From positions 1-64,000 of the forward strand of contig CAYPHY010000025.1 of assembly GCA_964410625.1 (NCBI GenBank): 64,000 bases of DNA, in the 5' to 3' direction. This document shows positions 33,885 to 42,429 of the stretch, in pieces. How positions within the stretch are numbered: position 1 is the stretch's first letter; each line of letters starts with the position of its first letter. The stretch comes from CAYPHY01 sp964410625. Lineage in GTDB: Bacteria; Chloroflexota; Anaerolineae; Promineifilales; Promineifilaceae. Made by a program: the position numbers and the translations under genes. The notes under the pieces were generated by a model, which made no database searches, had not been told where the DNA came from, and saw only the letters and a list, made by a program, of their open reading frames with translations.

Positions 33885-34060
33885 GTAGACAGTTGTAGTA
33901 GGTGGTAAGTAGTGTATTGGTGTATTCGTTATTGGTATATTGAGCAATGTATAATCAACCACCTGCTAATACACAAATACACCAATATACCAATACACCA
34001 ATCTCGAATCGCTTCACACTGTCCGCTGGCGACTGGCTACTACCCACTACCTACTACGAT
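33885..34060. repeat. Repeat cluster between the phosphatase and polX
   Basis: AGTAGGTGGTAAGTAGTG with a far-right arm ACTGGCTACTACCCACTACCTACTAC encloses a nested GTGTATTGGTGTATTCG / CACAAATACACCAATATACC element: one repeat family inserted into another. The outer arm reaches the last codons of polX. Confidence 0.8.
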
Positions 34061-35792
34061 TTATATAAGCGAGCAACTCATCGGCCGTCCAGCTATTGAC
34101 CACATCGGCCGCTGTTGCCCAGCCGCGTTGCGCCGTCGCCACGCCATAGTGACGCAAATCAAGCTCCGGCGCACTGTGGGCGTCGGTGTTAATCGCCAAC
34201 TTGACTCCTAGCTCGACCGCGCGGCGCACATGGATGTCGCGCAAGTCAAGCCGCTGGGGATTGGCATTGATCTCCAGGATTGTGCCGGTCTCGGCCGCTG
34301 CCTCCAAAATCACGTCCATATCCAGATCAGCCCCGGCGCGGTCGGGCAACAACCGCCCGGTTGGGTGGCCGATCATATCCACGTGGGGGTTGCGAATGGC
34401 GTTCAACAAGCGCTCCGTCACCTGTTCGCGCGGCTGGCTTAAACCAACATGCAAGCTGGCAATGACAAAATCCAACTCCGCCAGCACTTCATCCGGGTAA
34501 TCAAGCGTGCCGTCGGCGCGGATTTCCATCTCCGTGCCCTGCAACACACGAAAGTCCGGCCCCATCGCTTCATCGGCGGCGCGAATTTCGGCCGTCTGCT
34601 GCCGCAATCGTTCAACCGACAAGCCATTGGCAATCCCTAAACTGACCGAGTGGTCGGTGACAACCACCCCCTTCAGTCCCCGTGCCTGCGCCGCCTGCGC
34701 CATCTCCAGGATGCTCTGCTTCCCATCCGACCAGGTGGAGTGCATATGCAGTTCAGTGAGCAGGTCGTCTAGCTGTACCACATCGGGGAGACGGCCGTCC
34801 CTGGCCGCCTCAATCTCCCCCCAATCCTGGCGCAAGGTGGGGATGATATAGGGTAAATCCAGCACCGCATAGACTTCTTCCTCGGTGGCACAAAGAATCT
34901 CCGCTTCGCCGGTCGGATTGCCCTTCTTATCCACTGGCGTAAACGCATGTTCATTCAGGCTGAGACCCTTCTTCAAAGCCAATTCGCGCAGATGGACATT
35001 ATGCTCCTTATTGCCGGTGAAATAGGTCAGCAGCGTGCCCCAACGCGCCTCCGGCAAGACGCGCAAGTCTACGCCGAGACCGTTGAACAAGACGATGCGC
35101 GACTTGGTTGGCCCGTGTGCGGCCACGCTCTCCGCCTGCGGCAGCGCGATGAAATGCTCCATGATGGCTTCAGCATCGGCCGCCGCCACCAGCAAATCCA
35201 CATCGCCGATGGTCTCTTGCATCCGCCGCAAGGAGCCGCCAACGGCCGAGCGCGTCACCCCCGGCAAAGCGGCCAATTCGCTGATGATCTCCTGGGCAAT
35301 CGGCCAGGCGACGCCCAACGGCATTCGGCCGTCGCCATGCCGCGCCAACGCTTCAATCGCCGCCACGATCTTCGCTTCCGACTTTGCCCCCAACCCTGGC
35401 AAATTATGCAGCTTGCCCGCCTTGGCCGCCTCCGTCAATTCTTCTAACGTGGTTATCCCTAGCGTGTCATAAATTTGTTTGACCCGCTTCGGCCCCACAC
35501 CTTCCACGCGCAACATCTCCACCAGCGTCGGCGGTATCTCTTTCGCCAGCTTCTCATAAAAAGCTAAGCGGCCCGTCGTCAGCATCTCAGCGATCTTTTC
35601 CGCCAGCGTATCGCCAATATTGGGGATGTCGGTGAGTTTGCCTTCGGCATAGACCTGGTTGATGTCACGGCCTAACGCTGCAATGCTTTCGGCCGCGCGT
35701 TTATAGGCCAAAACCCGGTGAACCTGGTCCCCGCGAATGGCTAACATATCGGACACATTACTAAATATCTCGACGACTTCTCGGTTTCTCAT
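34047..35792 (-). CDS. polX: Family X DNA polymerase with PHP domain (PolX)
   Basis: 581 residues, the normal PolX length. The N-terminal 8-kDa and HhH parts (1-150) have IPNIGDTLAEKIAEML and VEGVGPKRVKQI. The polymerase palm has GGSLRRMQETIGDVDLLVA (two catalytic Asp) and GLGVDLRVL (third). The C-terminal PHP exonuclease/phosphoesterase domain has LHMHSTWSDG, VTDHS, IASLHVGL, GHPTGRLL and INTDAHS. It works in short-gap base-excision repair. AGGAAAGGTG lies upstream of the ATG. Confidence 0.95.
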   Translation of the reverse strand: MRNREVVEIFSNVSDMLAIRGDQVHRVLAYKRAAESIAALGRDINQVYAEGKLTDIPNIGDTLAEKIAEMLTTGRLAFYEKLAKEIPPTLVEMLRVEGVGPKRVKQIYDTLGITTLEELTEAAKAGKLHNLPGLGAKSEAKIVAAIEALARHGDGRMPLGVAWPIAQEIISELAALPGVTRSAVGGSLRRMQETIGDVDLLVAAADAEAIMEHFIALPQAESVAAHGPTKSRIVLFNGLGVDLRVLPEARWGTLLTYFTGNKEHNVHLRELALKKGLSLNEHAFTPVDKKGNPTGEAEILCATEEEVYAVLDLPYIIPTLRQDWGEIEAARDGRLPDVVQLDDLLTELHMHSTWSDGKQSILEMAQAAQARGLKGVVVTDHSVSLGIANGLSVERLRQQTAEIRAADEAMGPDFRVLQGTEMEIRADGTLDYPDEVLAELDFVIASLHVGLSQPREQVTERLLNAIRNPHVDMIGHPTGRLLPDRAGADLDMDVILEAAAETGTILEINANPQRLDLRDIHVRRAVELGVKLAINTDAHSAPELDLRHYGVATAQRGWATAADVVNSWTADELLAYINRSR

Positions 35793-36018
35793 TACAGCAC
35801 CTTTCCTGACTGCAAATTATACAGCACTTTACGTTGTCACCGAAATGACACCAAAGATACTCGCCAATGAAACATCTGCTTGTCTGGTGGAAATTTCTAT
35901 GCTACTATGGCAGCCTACCCTTCACCAGACGAACGCTGGCTATACCGCTAATCGGCCGTTCATCATCGTAGACAGGTAGCTTACTCGACAACGTTTAGTA
36001 TTTTAGGAGAAGAAATAG

Positions 36019-37851
36019 ATGAAGAGGAAAAGTCCATTTTTACTTTTCGTTCTCAGTCTGCTGGTGATCTTCAGCATCGTTCTCGCCTCCTGTGCGGCCC
36101 CTGCCCAGGAAACGCCGGCCCCAACGGAAGCGCCGGCCGAGGAACCTGTAGAGGAACCGGTAGAGGAACCAACTGAGGAACCGATGGAGGAGCCAACTGA
36201 GGAACCGGCCGAAGAGCCAGCCGAAGAACCAGCTGAGGAACCGGCCGAAGAGCCGGCAGAGGAGCCAACGGAAGAAGCGGCCGAAGAGCCGGCAGGTGAT
36301 CTGATGTCCGTCGCGGCCGAGAATTGTGACTACGGTGGCAAGATTTCGTCCATTGAAGCAGTCGATTCGCTGACAGTGGTGTTTAACCTCTGCAAGCCCG
36401 ATCCCGCTTTCCTGGCCAAGATCGCTTTCACGCCATTTGGCATCCAACCGAGCGAGTATTTGGAAGAGACCGGTGGCACGGGGGCATTGCTGGAGCGTCC
36501 AATCGGTACCGGCCCCTACATGATCCAAGAGTGGGTGCGCGGCGATTCCGTCGTCTACCAACGCTTTGATGATTACTGGGGCGAACCGGCCATCGCGCAA
36601 ACGGCCGTCCTGCGCTGGAACCAGGAAGGCGCGGCCCGTTTGGTCGAGTTGCAAGCCGGTACGGTAGACTTCATCACCAACGTCAGCCCCGACGATGAAG
36701 AAGCGGTCGCCAACGACCCCAACCTGCAACTACTGCCGGTTGCCAACCCCAATGTCTTCTATGTTGGTTTCACCAACACCTTCGCCCCCTTCGACAATGT
36801 TGAAGTACGTCGCGCCTTTGCGATGGGTATTGATCGTCAACGTATTGTCGACAACTTCTACCCGGCCGGGTCGGAAGTAGCCAACTACTTCACCCCCTGC
36901 TCCATTCCCAATGGCTGCGAGGGCGATCCCTGGTATGAGTTTGATCCGGAAGCTGCCGTTGCCATTCTCGAAGAACAAGGTTTCCCGTTTGATGAGGTTG
37001 TACCGATCTACTACCGTGACGTATTCCGCGCCTATCTGCCGGAGCCAACCCTCGTCGCAGTTGAGATTCAGACCCAGTTGCAAGAGAACCTCGGTGTGAC
37101 GGCCGAAGTGGTGCTGATGGAATCGGGTGAGTTTATTGATGAGTCTGGCAACGGCCGTCTGGACGGTATCCACCTCCTTGGCTGGGGTGCCGACTATCCG
37201 CACATCACCAACTTCCTCGACTTCCACTTTGGGCAGCAAAATACCCAGTTTGGCAACTCCTACCCGGAAATCTATGAGCATCTGCAAGAGGGTGCTACCA
37301 TCGCTGATGTCGCTACGGCAGCGCCGGTTTATGCCGCCGCCAACAACGCCATCCGCGAAATGGTGCCTATGGTTCCCATCGCCCACGGCGCTTCCTCACA
37401 TGCAGCATTGGCCTCCGTCGAAGGTGCATACGTTCCGCCGTTTGGCGCAACTCAGTTCTACAAGCTTGATCCGGGTAAGGACACGCTGGTTTACATGCAG
37501 AATGCCGAGCCGATCAGCCTCTACTGCGCCGATGAGACCGATGGTGAGTCATTGCGGCCGTGCCAGCAGGTTGTTGAAACGCTGCTTGAGTACATGGAAG
37601 ATTCCGGCGAAACCCAGCCCGAACTGGCAACGTCCTGTGAAGGGAATGAAGACGCCACCGTCTTCACCTGTAACCTACGTGAAGGCGTGCTGTTCCACGA
37701 TGGTTCCGAGTTTGACGCCAACGATGTGGTCGCCTCTTGGGCGGCCGGTCTGGACGCGGCCAACCCGAACCATGTTGGCAACACCGGCGCGTTCTTCTAC
37801 TATGAGTATCTGTGGGATAGCTTCATTAACCCGCCACCAGCGGAGGAATAG
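36019..37851 (+). CDS. ABC peptide-type substrate-binding lipoprotein (SBP_bac_5), apparently circularly permuted
   Basis: 610 residues. A lipoprotein signal peptide ends in VLASCAAP (Cys about 25). A Pro/Glu linker of repeated EEPAEEP/EEPTEEP follows (about 37-92). The mature domain then begins with what is normally the middle of a family-5 binding protein (SIEAVDSLTVVFNL, GTGPYMIQEW, FDDYWGEP) and runs to the usual C-terminus. It finishes with segments normally at the N-terminus (LVYMQNAEPISLYCADET, LREGVLFHDGSEFDANDVV). All parts seem present once, so the order looks rotated. It should capture peptides or similar ligands for the two permeases downstream. TTAGGAGAAG is a good ribosome-binding site. 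Confidence 0.88.
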   Translation: MKRKSPFLLFVLSLLVIFSIVLASCAAPAQETPAPTEAPAEEPVEEPVEEPTEEPMEEPTEEPAEEPAEEPAEEPAEEPAEEPTEEAAEEPAGDLMSVAAENCDYGGKISSIEAVDSLTVVFNLCKPDPAFLAKIAFTPFGIQPSEYLEETGGTGALLERPIGTGPYMIQEWVRGDSVVYQRFDDYWGEPAIAQTAVLRWNQEGAARLVELQAGTVDFITNVSPDDEEAVANDPNLQLLPVANPNVFYVGFTNTFAPFDNVEVRRAFAMGIDRQRIVDNFYPAGSEVANYFTPCSIPNGCEGDPWYEFDPEAAVAILEEQGFPFDEVVPIYYRDVFRAYLPEPTLVAVEIQTQLQENLGVTAEVVLMESGEFIDESGNGRLDGIHLLGWGADYPHITNFLDFHFGQQNTQFGNSYPEIYEHLQEGATIADVATAAPVYAAANNAIREMVPMVPIAHGASSHAALASVEGAYVPPFGATQFYKLDPGKDTLVYMQNAEPISLYCADETDGESLRPCQQVVETLLEYMEDSGETQPELATSCEGNEDATVFTCNLREGVLFHDGSEFDANDVVASWAAGLDAANPNHVGNTGAFFYYEYLWDSFINPPPAEE

Positions 37852-37933
37852 AGCTATTGATTGGCCTTTGGCCAACCATGGCATTTTGGCGGCCGTAGCG
37901 GTGCGGCCGTCGTGCCATAGCCGATCTTAAATA

Positions 37934-37980
37934 TAGAAACCAGGTTTTTTGCAAAGCTTTTTGCCGAAACCTGGTTTCTA
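37934..37980. repeat. Perfect 14-base inverted repeat (AGAAACCAGGTTT type)
   Basis: TAGAAACCAGGTTT (37934-37947) and AAACCTGGTTTCTA (37967-37980) are exact complements around a 19-base loop. It lies between the binding-protein gene and the first permease and could form a transcript-stabilising or attenuating hairpin. Confidence 0.85.
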
Positions 37981-38004
37981 TCTAATTCTTAGGACTTACA
38001 CATT

Positions 38005-38065
38005 TTGACACGAATTGCACGAATAACACGAATTTTTACCTTCTATTTTCGTGAAATTCGTGTCG
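38005..38065. repeat. Inverted repeat, ACACGAATTGCACGAAT family
   Basis: TGACACGAATTGCACGAATAACACGAA is answered by TTCGTGAAATTCGTGTC. Same family as 9297-9372; located just before the permease start. Confidence 0.8.
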
Positions 38066-38107
38066 AAAAATGATTGGTTACGTAAGTGCTGCTTTAATTC
38101 ATCAAGC

Positions 38108-39193
38108 ATGATCCAGTACACCATCCGTCGCATTCTTCTGGCCTTGCCCGTCCTCTTTGCCGTTCTGGTGTTGACCTTTGTGCTGGCGCGTTCCATTCCC
38201 GGCGATCCCTGTCGTTCCATCCTCGGCGAACGAGCGACCGCCCAGGTGTGTGAACGCTTCATGCGCGAGCATGGTCTTGACCAGCCGCTTCCCGTCCAGT
38301 TCGCGCTTTTCCTGAGCAATTTAGCTCGCGGCGATCTGGGGGATTCTATCCGCTTCACCCGCCCGGTGACTGTCATTATCGCCGAACGGCTGCCAACGAC
38401 CGTTGAACTGGGATTGACGGCGATGATTCTGGCAACGCTGATCGGCGTTCCGCTCGGGATTTTGTCGGCCGTGCGCCGCAACTCTATCATTGATGTCTTT
38501 ACCATGATCGGGGCCAATCTCGGGGTCTCCATACCGGTCTTTTTTCTTGGCCTCATGCTTGTATACTTTTTTGCTATTAACCTCAAAGATACGGCCTTTT
38601 CCCTGCCGCCTTCAGGGCGATTGGCCGCTGGCGTCATTCCCACGCCATTCTACGATGTCTATGGCCTCGACCCCGGCCCAGAGGGAGAAAGTCTCAAGTT
38701 CCATATTTACGAATTTATCGCTAATCTTTATATCTTGAATGCATTGATCACCTTCGATTGGGAGGTGTTCTGGAATGCAATCAAACATCTAATCTTGCCT
38801 GCTGTTGCCCTCAGCACTATCCCCCTCTCTATCATCGCCCGCATGACCCGCTCCAGTATGTTGGAAGTGTTGGGGCAAGACTATGTGCGCACCGCCAGAG
38901 CGAAGGGACTCAAGGAACAAGCGGTTGTGCTTAAACATGCCTTTCGCAATGCGCTGCTACCGGTGGTTACGATTGTCGGGCTGCAATTGGGGGGCATTCT
39001 CAGCGGGGCAGTTCTGACGGAGACGATTTTCGGGTTGGCCGGCGTCGGCCGCAGCGTCATCGAAGCCATCTTCGCCCGTGATTTTCCCGTCCTGCAAGGC
39101 TTCGTCGTCGTCATCGCCTTCATTTACGTCTTTTTTAATCTTATTGTAGACTTATCTTACGCCCTCCTTGATCCACGTGTCCGGTTGGATTAG
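38108..39193 (+). CDS. ABC transporter permease, DppB/OppB type
   Basis: About 361 residues from ATG 38108; the longer frame from 38051 begins within a repeat. It starts with YTIRRILLALPVLFAVLVLTF, has the DppB family features GLDQPLPVQF and TTVELGLTAMILATLIGVPLG, and the BPD_transp_1 EAA loop RTARAKGLKEQAVVLKHAFRNALLP near residue 265. A long periplasmic loop (about 165-215) is larger than in E. coli DppB. With the next gene it forms the membrane channel for the upstream binding protein. Confidence 0.93.
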   Translation: MIQYTIRRILLALPVLFAVLVLTFVLARSIPGDPCRSILGERATAQVCERFMREHGLDQPLPVQFALFLSNLARGDLGDSIRFTRPVTVIIAERLPTTVELGLTAMILATLIGVPLGILSAVRRNSIIDVFTMIGANLGVSIPVFFLGLMLVYFFAINLKDTAFSLPPSGRLAAGVIPTPFYDVYGLDPGPEGESLKFHIYEFIANLYILNALITFDWEVFWNAIKHLILPAVALSTIPLSIIARMTRSSMLEVLGQDYVRTARAKGLKEQAVVLKHAFRNALLPVVTIVGLQLGGILSGAVLTETIFGLAGVGRSVIEAIFARDFPVLQGFVVVIAFIYVFFNLIVDLSYALLDPRVRLD

Positions 39194-39300
39194 GAGAGAT
39201 TAGAGATTGGAGATTGGGAGATTAAGAGATTGAGAGATTAGTGTATTGGCACCTTGGCACATAAGTCATCATCCACTAACCACTCTCCACTCGTCACTAA
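39191..39300. repeat. Repeat cluster, GAGATTGGAGATTGGGAGATT and CCACTAA families
   Basis: AGAGATTAGAGATTGGAGATTGGG units are followed by GTATTGGCACCTTGGCACAT and then CCACTAACCACTCTCCACTCGTCACT: three families side by side between the two permease genes. Confidence 0.8.
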
Positions 39301-39306
39301 ATAACT

Positions 39307-40293
39307 ATGGCTATGCAGACACAAGGTGAGCTAAAGCTTTCTCCGGTTGCTGAAATACCAAGCGACAACATCGCCAACATTGGCGACTATCGCGCCAACA
39401 GCCTTTGGCGATTAACGTTGCGGCGGCTCTTTCGCCAGCGTTCCGCCCAAGTCGGCCTGTTCATTCTCATCATTCTGGTTCTAGTTGCCATCTTTGCCCC
39501 ACTCATTGCTCCCTATGAACCAACCCAGGTGCTGATCGGTGTTGAGGACGTGGGCAAGCGGCAAGCCCCCTGCATCCATCTCTTGGGCTGCCCGGCCGAT
39601 CAACCGCAACATTTGCTGGGAACGGATGGGAATGTGCGCGATCTCTTCAGTCGCCTGGTGTATGGCACGCGCGTCTCGCTGCGGATTGGGCTGGTTGTGG
39701 TTACCATTTCGTCCATTCTGGGAACGACCTTGGGCGCAACGGCCGCCTATCTCGGTGGCTGGGTGGACAATATCATCATGCGCCTCCTCGATGTTGTCCT
39801 TTCCTTCCCCGTTCTGCTGCTGGCTATTTCGATCATGTTCATCTTTGAGGATCGCAGCCTGACCAACGCGATGATCGCCATTGCCATTGTTAGCGTCCCT
39901 TCTTATGCGCGTGTGGTGCGTGCCTCAGTCCTTTCCCTACGCGAAGCAGACTATGTAGAGGCGTCGCGGGCATTGGGCGCAAGTGATTTTCGCATCCTGT
40001 TCGGCCGCATCCTGCCCAACGCCCTCCCCCCGCTGATTGTCTTGATTACACTCGGCATTGCCGGGGCGATCCTGGAAACGGCCGCGCTCTCCTTCATCGG
40101 CCTCGGCGCCCAGGAGCCAATCCCTGAATGGGGCAGTATGCTCGGCCGCGAGCGTAACCAGCTCTTCAGCGCACCCCATCTCGTCTTTGCCCCCGGCGTG
40201 GCCATCTCTATCACCGTCCTCGCCTTCAACCTCCTCGGCGACGGCCTGCGCGACGCCCTCGACCCGCGCCTGGTACATGCCGGGAGAAAATAG
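39307..40293 (+). CDS. ABC transporter permease, DppC/OppC type
   Basis: 328 residues. The N-terminal OppC_N segment (LWRLTLRRLFRQRSAQVGLF) is followed by APLIAPYEPTQ and HLLGTDGNVRDLFSRLVYG, the DppC signature, and the EAA loop EASRALGASDFRILFGRILPNALPP near residue 225. The partner of the preceding permease. The two ATPase genes (DppD/DppF) usually next in line are absent; the following gene is a cell-wall hydrolase, so ATPases must come from elsewhere or the operon has been cut. Confidence 0.93.
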   Translation: MAMQTQGELKLSPVAEIPSDNIANIGDYRANSLWRLTLRRLFRQRSAQVGLFILIILVLVAIFAPLIAPYEPTQVLIGVEDVGKRQAPCIHLLGCPADQPQHLLGTDGNVRDLFSRLVYGTRVSLRIGLVVVTISSILGTTLGATAAYLGGWVDNIIMRLLDVVLSFPVLLLAISIMFIFEDRSLTNAMIAIAIVSVPSYARVVRASVLSLREADYVEASRALGASDFRILFGRILPNALPPLIVLITLGIAGAILETAALSFIGLGAQEPIPEWGSMLGRERNQLFSAPHLVFAPGVAISITVLAFNLLGDGLRDALDPRLVHAGRK

Positions 40294-40388
40294 AGATATT
40301 GGTGTATTAGTGTATTGATATATCACCCCGCCAATACACCAATATACCAGTACACCAATCTCTTAATCTCCAATCTCCCAATCTCTTC
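40288..40388. repeat. Repeat cluster, TATTGGTGTATTAG and CTCTTAATCTCC families
   Basis: GATATTGGTGTATTAGTGTATTGATATAT pairs with CCAATACACCAATATACCAGTACACC, and CTCTTAATCTCCAATCTCCCAATCTC units follow on without a partner arm. Confidence 0.8.
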
Positions 40389-40451
40389 CGAGATTATGTA
40401 ACATTTACATAACCTTGACTTACGCCCCCTGTAAGCTATAATGTGATCGTT

Positions 40452-41732
40452 ATGTCGCCTACGCTGAAGGTCATCGCCCTTCTGCCCCAATGGTTGCGCG
40501 ACTGGATCATACAAGTCCTCTTGCCTGCACTGGGTGTAGCCAGTTGGACGCCTTTAGCGTTAGGTTTATTGCAAGGTGCGCTTGATATATTGCTGTTGAT
40601 CGGCTTGGGAGCCGGGGTCATGGCCGGTGGTCGCGCAGTGATGGATAGCCAATATACACTGCCCCGGTCTACCCAGACGACGGTCCTGAAATGGGCGCCT
40701 CTTGCCGATCAAATCGCGCGACGGGTAGATATTCCGCGCGAAGTACCATTGGTGTTGTGGTTCAAAGAGAACAGTATGTTGGCGGTCAATCCTGACAACT
40801 GTATTGGCATTATGGGGACATACGACCTCGTCCGGTCGGGGGAGTTGCCGTGCTTCGAGCCTGGCCCAATCTCTGACGCGGAAGTGTTGCAGCAGATGGC
40901 GATTGGGGCGCGGGAGTTCAAGAAACGCTGCCCGGAGATCAGCTATCTGACCCATGACCCGGAAGTGATCAAGCGGTGTTACTTTGCCTATAATGCCGGA
41001 GCCGGCGCAGCCGCGCGGCTGGACGCCAACCAGTCCGCCTATGTCATGAACAACTATGACCAGCGGTATGAGGGCATGGTCTACTCCGATGTCGAGCTGG
41101 GAACGGTGCGTGTGACGGCAATGGGGGCGTGGCCGGCCCATCTGGCAACCCAAAGCCTGCTCGTCACCCAGGCCGACATGGACAAACCGTTCACCTTCGC
41201 CCTGATTGACCTGACCACGCGCATCTATGATCGGCTCAGTTACGCGCTTTCGGGTATCGGCCGCTCCGAATTTGGCTCCGAACCATTAACCTTTCCCGCC
41301 AACCGCAACGAATCGGAATTTTACTGCCTGGAGAAGCCGCATACCATCGGCCGTCCTGGTCTGCGGCCGCGTCTCAACCCCGTCTCTGTCTCCCCCATCC
41401 TGACCCAAGATGTTCATGGCTGCCACTACGGTTTGCCCGGCGTAGACATATCCAGCGACGACAGCGCGGCCATCCTACGTGCCCCGATGCCCGGCGAAGT
41501 GACCACCTATACCGACCAATGGTATAACACCACCATCCGTATCGAGAACGACGAGTGGATCGTCTGGCTGCTCCATCCACGCTCCTATCTCGTCCGCGAA
41601 GGCACAGTGGCACGCGGCCGTGCCGTCGGCGTCATGGGCGCGATTGGCATCGCCACCGGCCCCCACGTCCACTATAGCGTATTTGATAAAGTACAGGACA
41701 GCTTTGTCGATCCGAAATTATTCATACCATAA
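40452..41732 (+). CDS. Membrane-anchored murein hydrolase: lytic transglycosylase-like domain fused to M23 peptidase
   Basis: About 426 residues from ATG 40452. Two N-terminal hydrophobic segments (about 12-60) anchor it. An SLT-like domain (about 90-200) has LWFKENSMLAVNPDN (candidate catalytic Glu), GIMGTYDL in place of the usual GLMQ, and YFAYNAGAGAAARLD. A C-terminal M23 endopeptidase domain (about 310-420) has HYGLPGVDIS and GPHVHYSV, the HxH zinc pair. It could cut both glycan strands and peptide bridges. The LysM and PH-like genes that follow suggest a small cell-wall operon. The transglycosylase assignment is less certain than M23. Confidence 0.75.
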   Translation: MSPTLKVIALLPQWLRDWIIQVLLPALGVASWTPLALGLLQGALDILLLIGLGAGVMAGGRAVMDSQYTLPRSTQTTVLKWAPLADQIARRVDIPREVPLVLWFKENSMLAVNPDNCIGIMGTYDLVRSGELPCFEPGPISDAEVLQQMAIGAREFKKRCPEISYLTHDPEVIKRCYFAYNAGAGAAARLDANQSAYVMNNYDQRYEGMVYSDVELGTVRVTAMGAWPAHLATQSLLVTQADMDKPFTFALIDLTTRIYDRLSYALSGIGRSEFGSEPLTFPANRNESEFYCLEKPHTIGRPGLRPRLNPVSVSPILTQDVHGCHYGLPGVDISSDDSAAILRAPMPGEVTTYTDQWYNTTIRIENDEWIVWLLHPRSYLVREGTVARGRAVGVMGAIGIATGPHVHYSVFDKVQDSFVDPKLFIP

Positions 41733-41740
41733 AGAGGAAG

Positions 41741-41808
41741 TGGCTAGTGATAAGTGGTTAGTGGATAGAATTACTCTCCACTAACCACTAACCACTAACC
41801 ACTCTCCT
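41741..41808. repeat. Inverted heptamer-type repeat, AGTGGTTAGTGG/CCACTAA family
   Basis: AGTGGCTAGTGATAAGTGGTTAGTGGATAG is answered by CTCCACTAACCACTAACCACTAACCACT. Located directly upstream of the LysM gene's AAGGAG site. Confidence 0.9.
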
Positions 41809-41820
41809 CAAGGAGATCTC

Positions 41821-42420
41821 ATGGACTTAGCACTATTAGCCAGATTTATCCCCCTGATCGCAGGCATTGCGCTGGCCTATCATCTTATCTTCAAACAACA
41901 ACTACCCACGAAGGGCATTGGGCCAACCATCACCTATTTCATCGGTATCCTGATCGTCTTCTTTGGGATCAGCTTGTTTGTGACCAACTTCCTCGCCGGG
42001 TGGGCTTCCGACTTGCTATCCGCCAGCACCAACTCAACCGAATGGTCGGGCTTCATCAACACCAGCGGCGGCATCTTGCGCGATGCCTTCGGCGTGGGCG
42101 ACGAGACCGTCGTCACCACAGGCGGCTCCACCATCGTCACCACAACCGGCGGTCAACCGGCCGTTTCTGCGCCGCAGGTGGTGATCATCACACCGGCCGC
42201 TGGTGATCCACAAGCGCCCGTCATCGTCTCGCCCCAAGAACAGGTCCAGCCACCTGCGGCACAGACCGGCGGTGTATCGGCCTACACCGTCGTCGCCGGT
42301 GACACGCTTTATGAGATCGCCCAACGTTTTGGGACGACCGTTGACGCGATTATGCGCAGCAACGGCCTGACCTCCTATACGATTGTCCCCGGACAGTCGC
42401 TGACCATTCCTTCTGGCTAA
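41821..42420 (+). CDS. LysM-domain membrane protein
   Basis: 199 residues. Two N-terminal hydrophobic segments (about 7-24 and 36-60), a low-complexity Thr/Gly/Pro-rich middle, and one C-terminal LysM (about 154-197: YTVVAGDTLYEIAQRFGTT to IVPGQSLTIPSG). LysM binds N-acetylglucosamine polymers, so the protein probably links the membrane to peptidoglycan. AAGGAG lies 6 bases before the ATG. It follows a murein hydrolase and precedes a membrane PH-like gene. Confidence 0.88.
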   Translation: MDLALLARFIPLIAGIALAYHLIFKQQLPTKGIGPTITYFIGILIVFFGISLFVTNFLAGWASDLLSASTNSTEWSGFINTSGGILRDAFGVGDETVVTTGGSTIVTTTGGQPAVSAPQVVIITPAAGDPQAPVIVSPQEQVQPPAAQTGGVSAYTVVAGDTLYEIAQRFGTTVDAIMRSNGLTSYTIVPGQSLTIPSG

Positions 42421-42429
42421 GCAGGTTCG

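Noticed and set aside
31626..34060. CRISPR-like arrays in the repeat clusters
   Set aside because: Units are 7-9 bases, degenerate, without spacers of constant length, and arranged as inverted arms. No cas gene is present.
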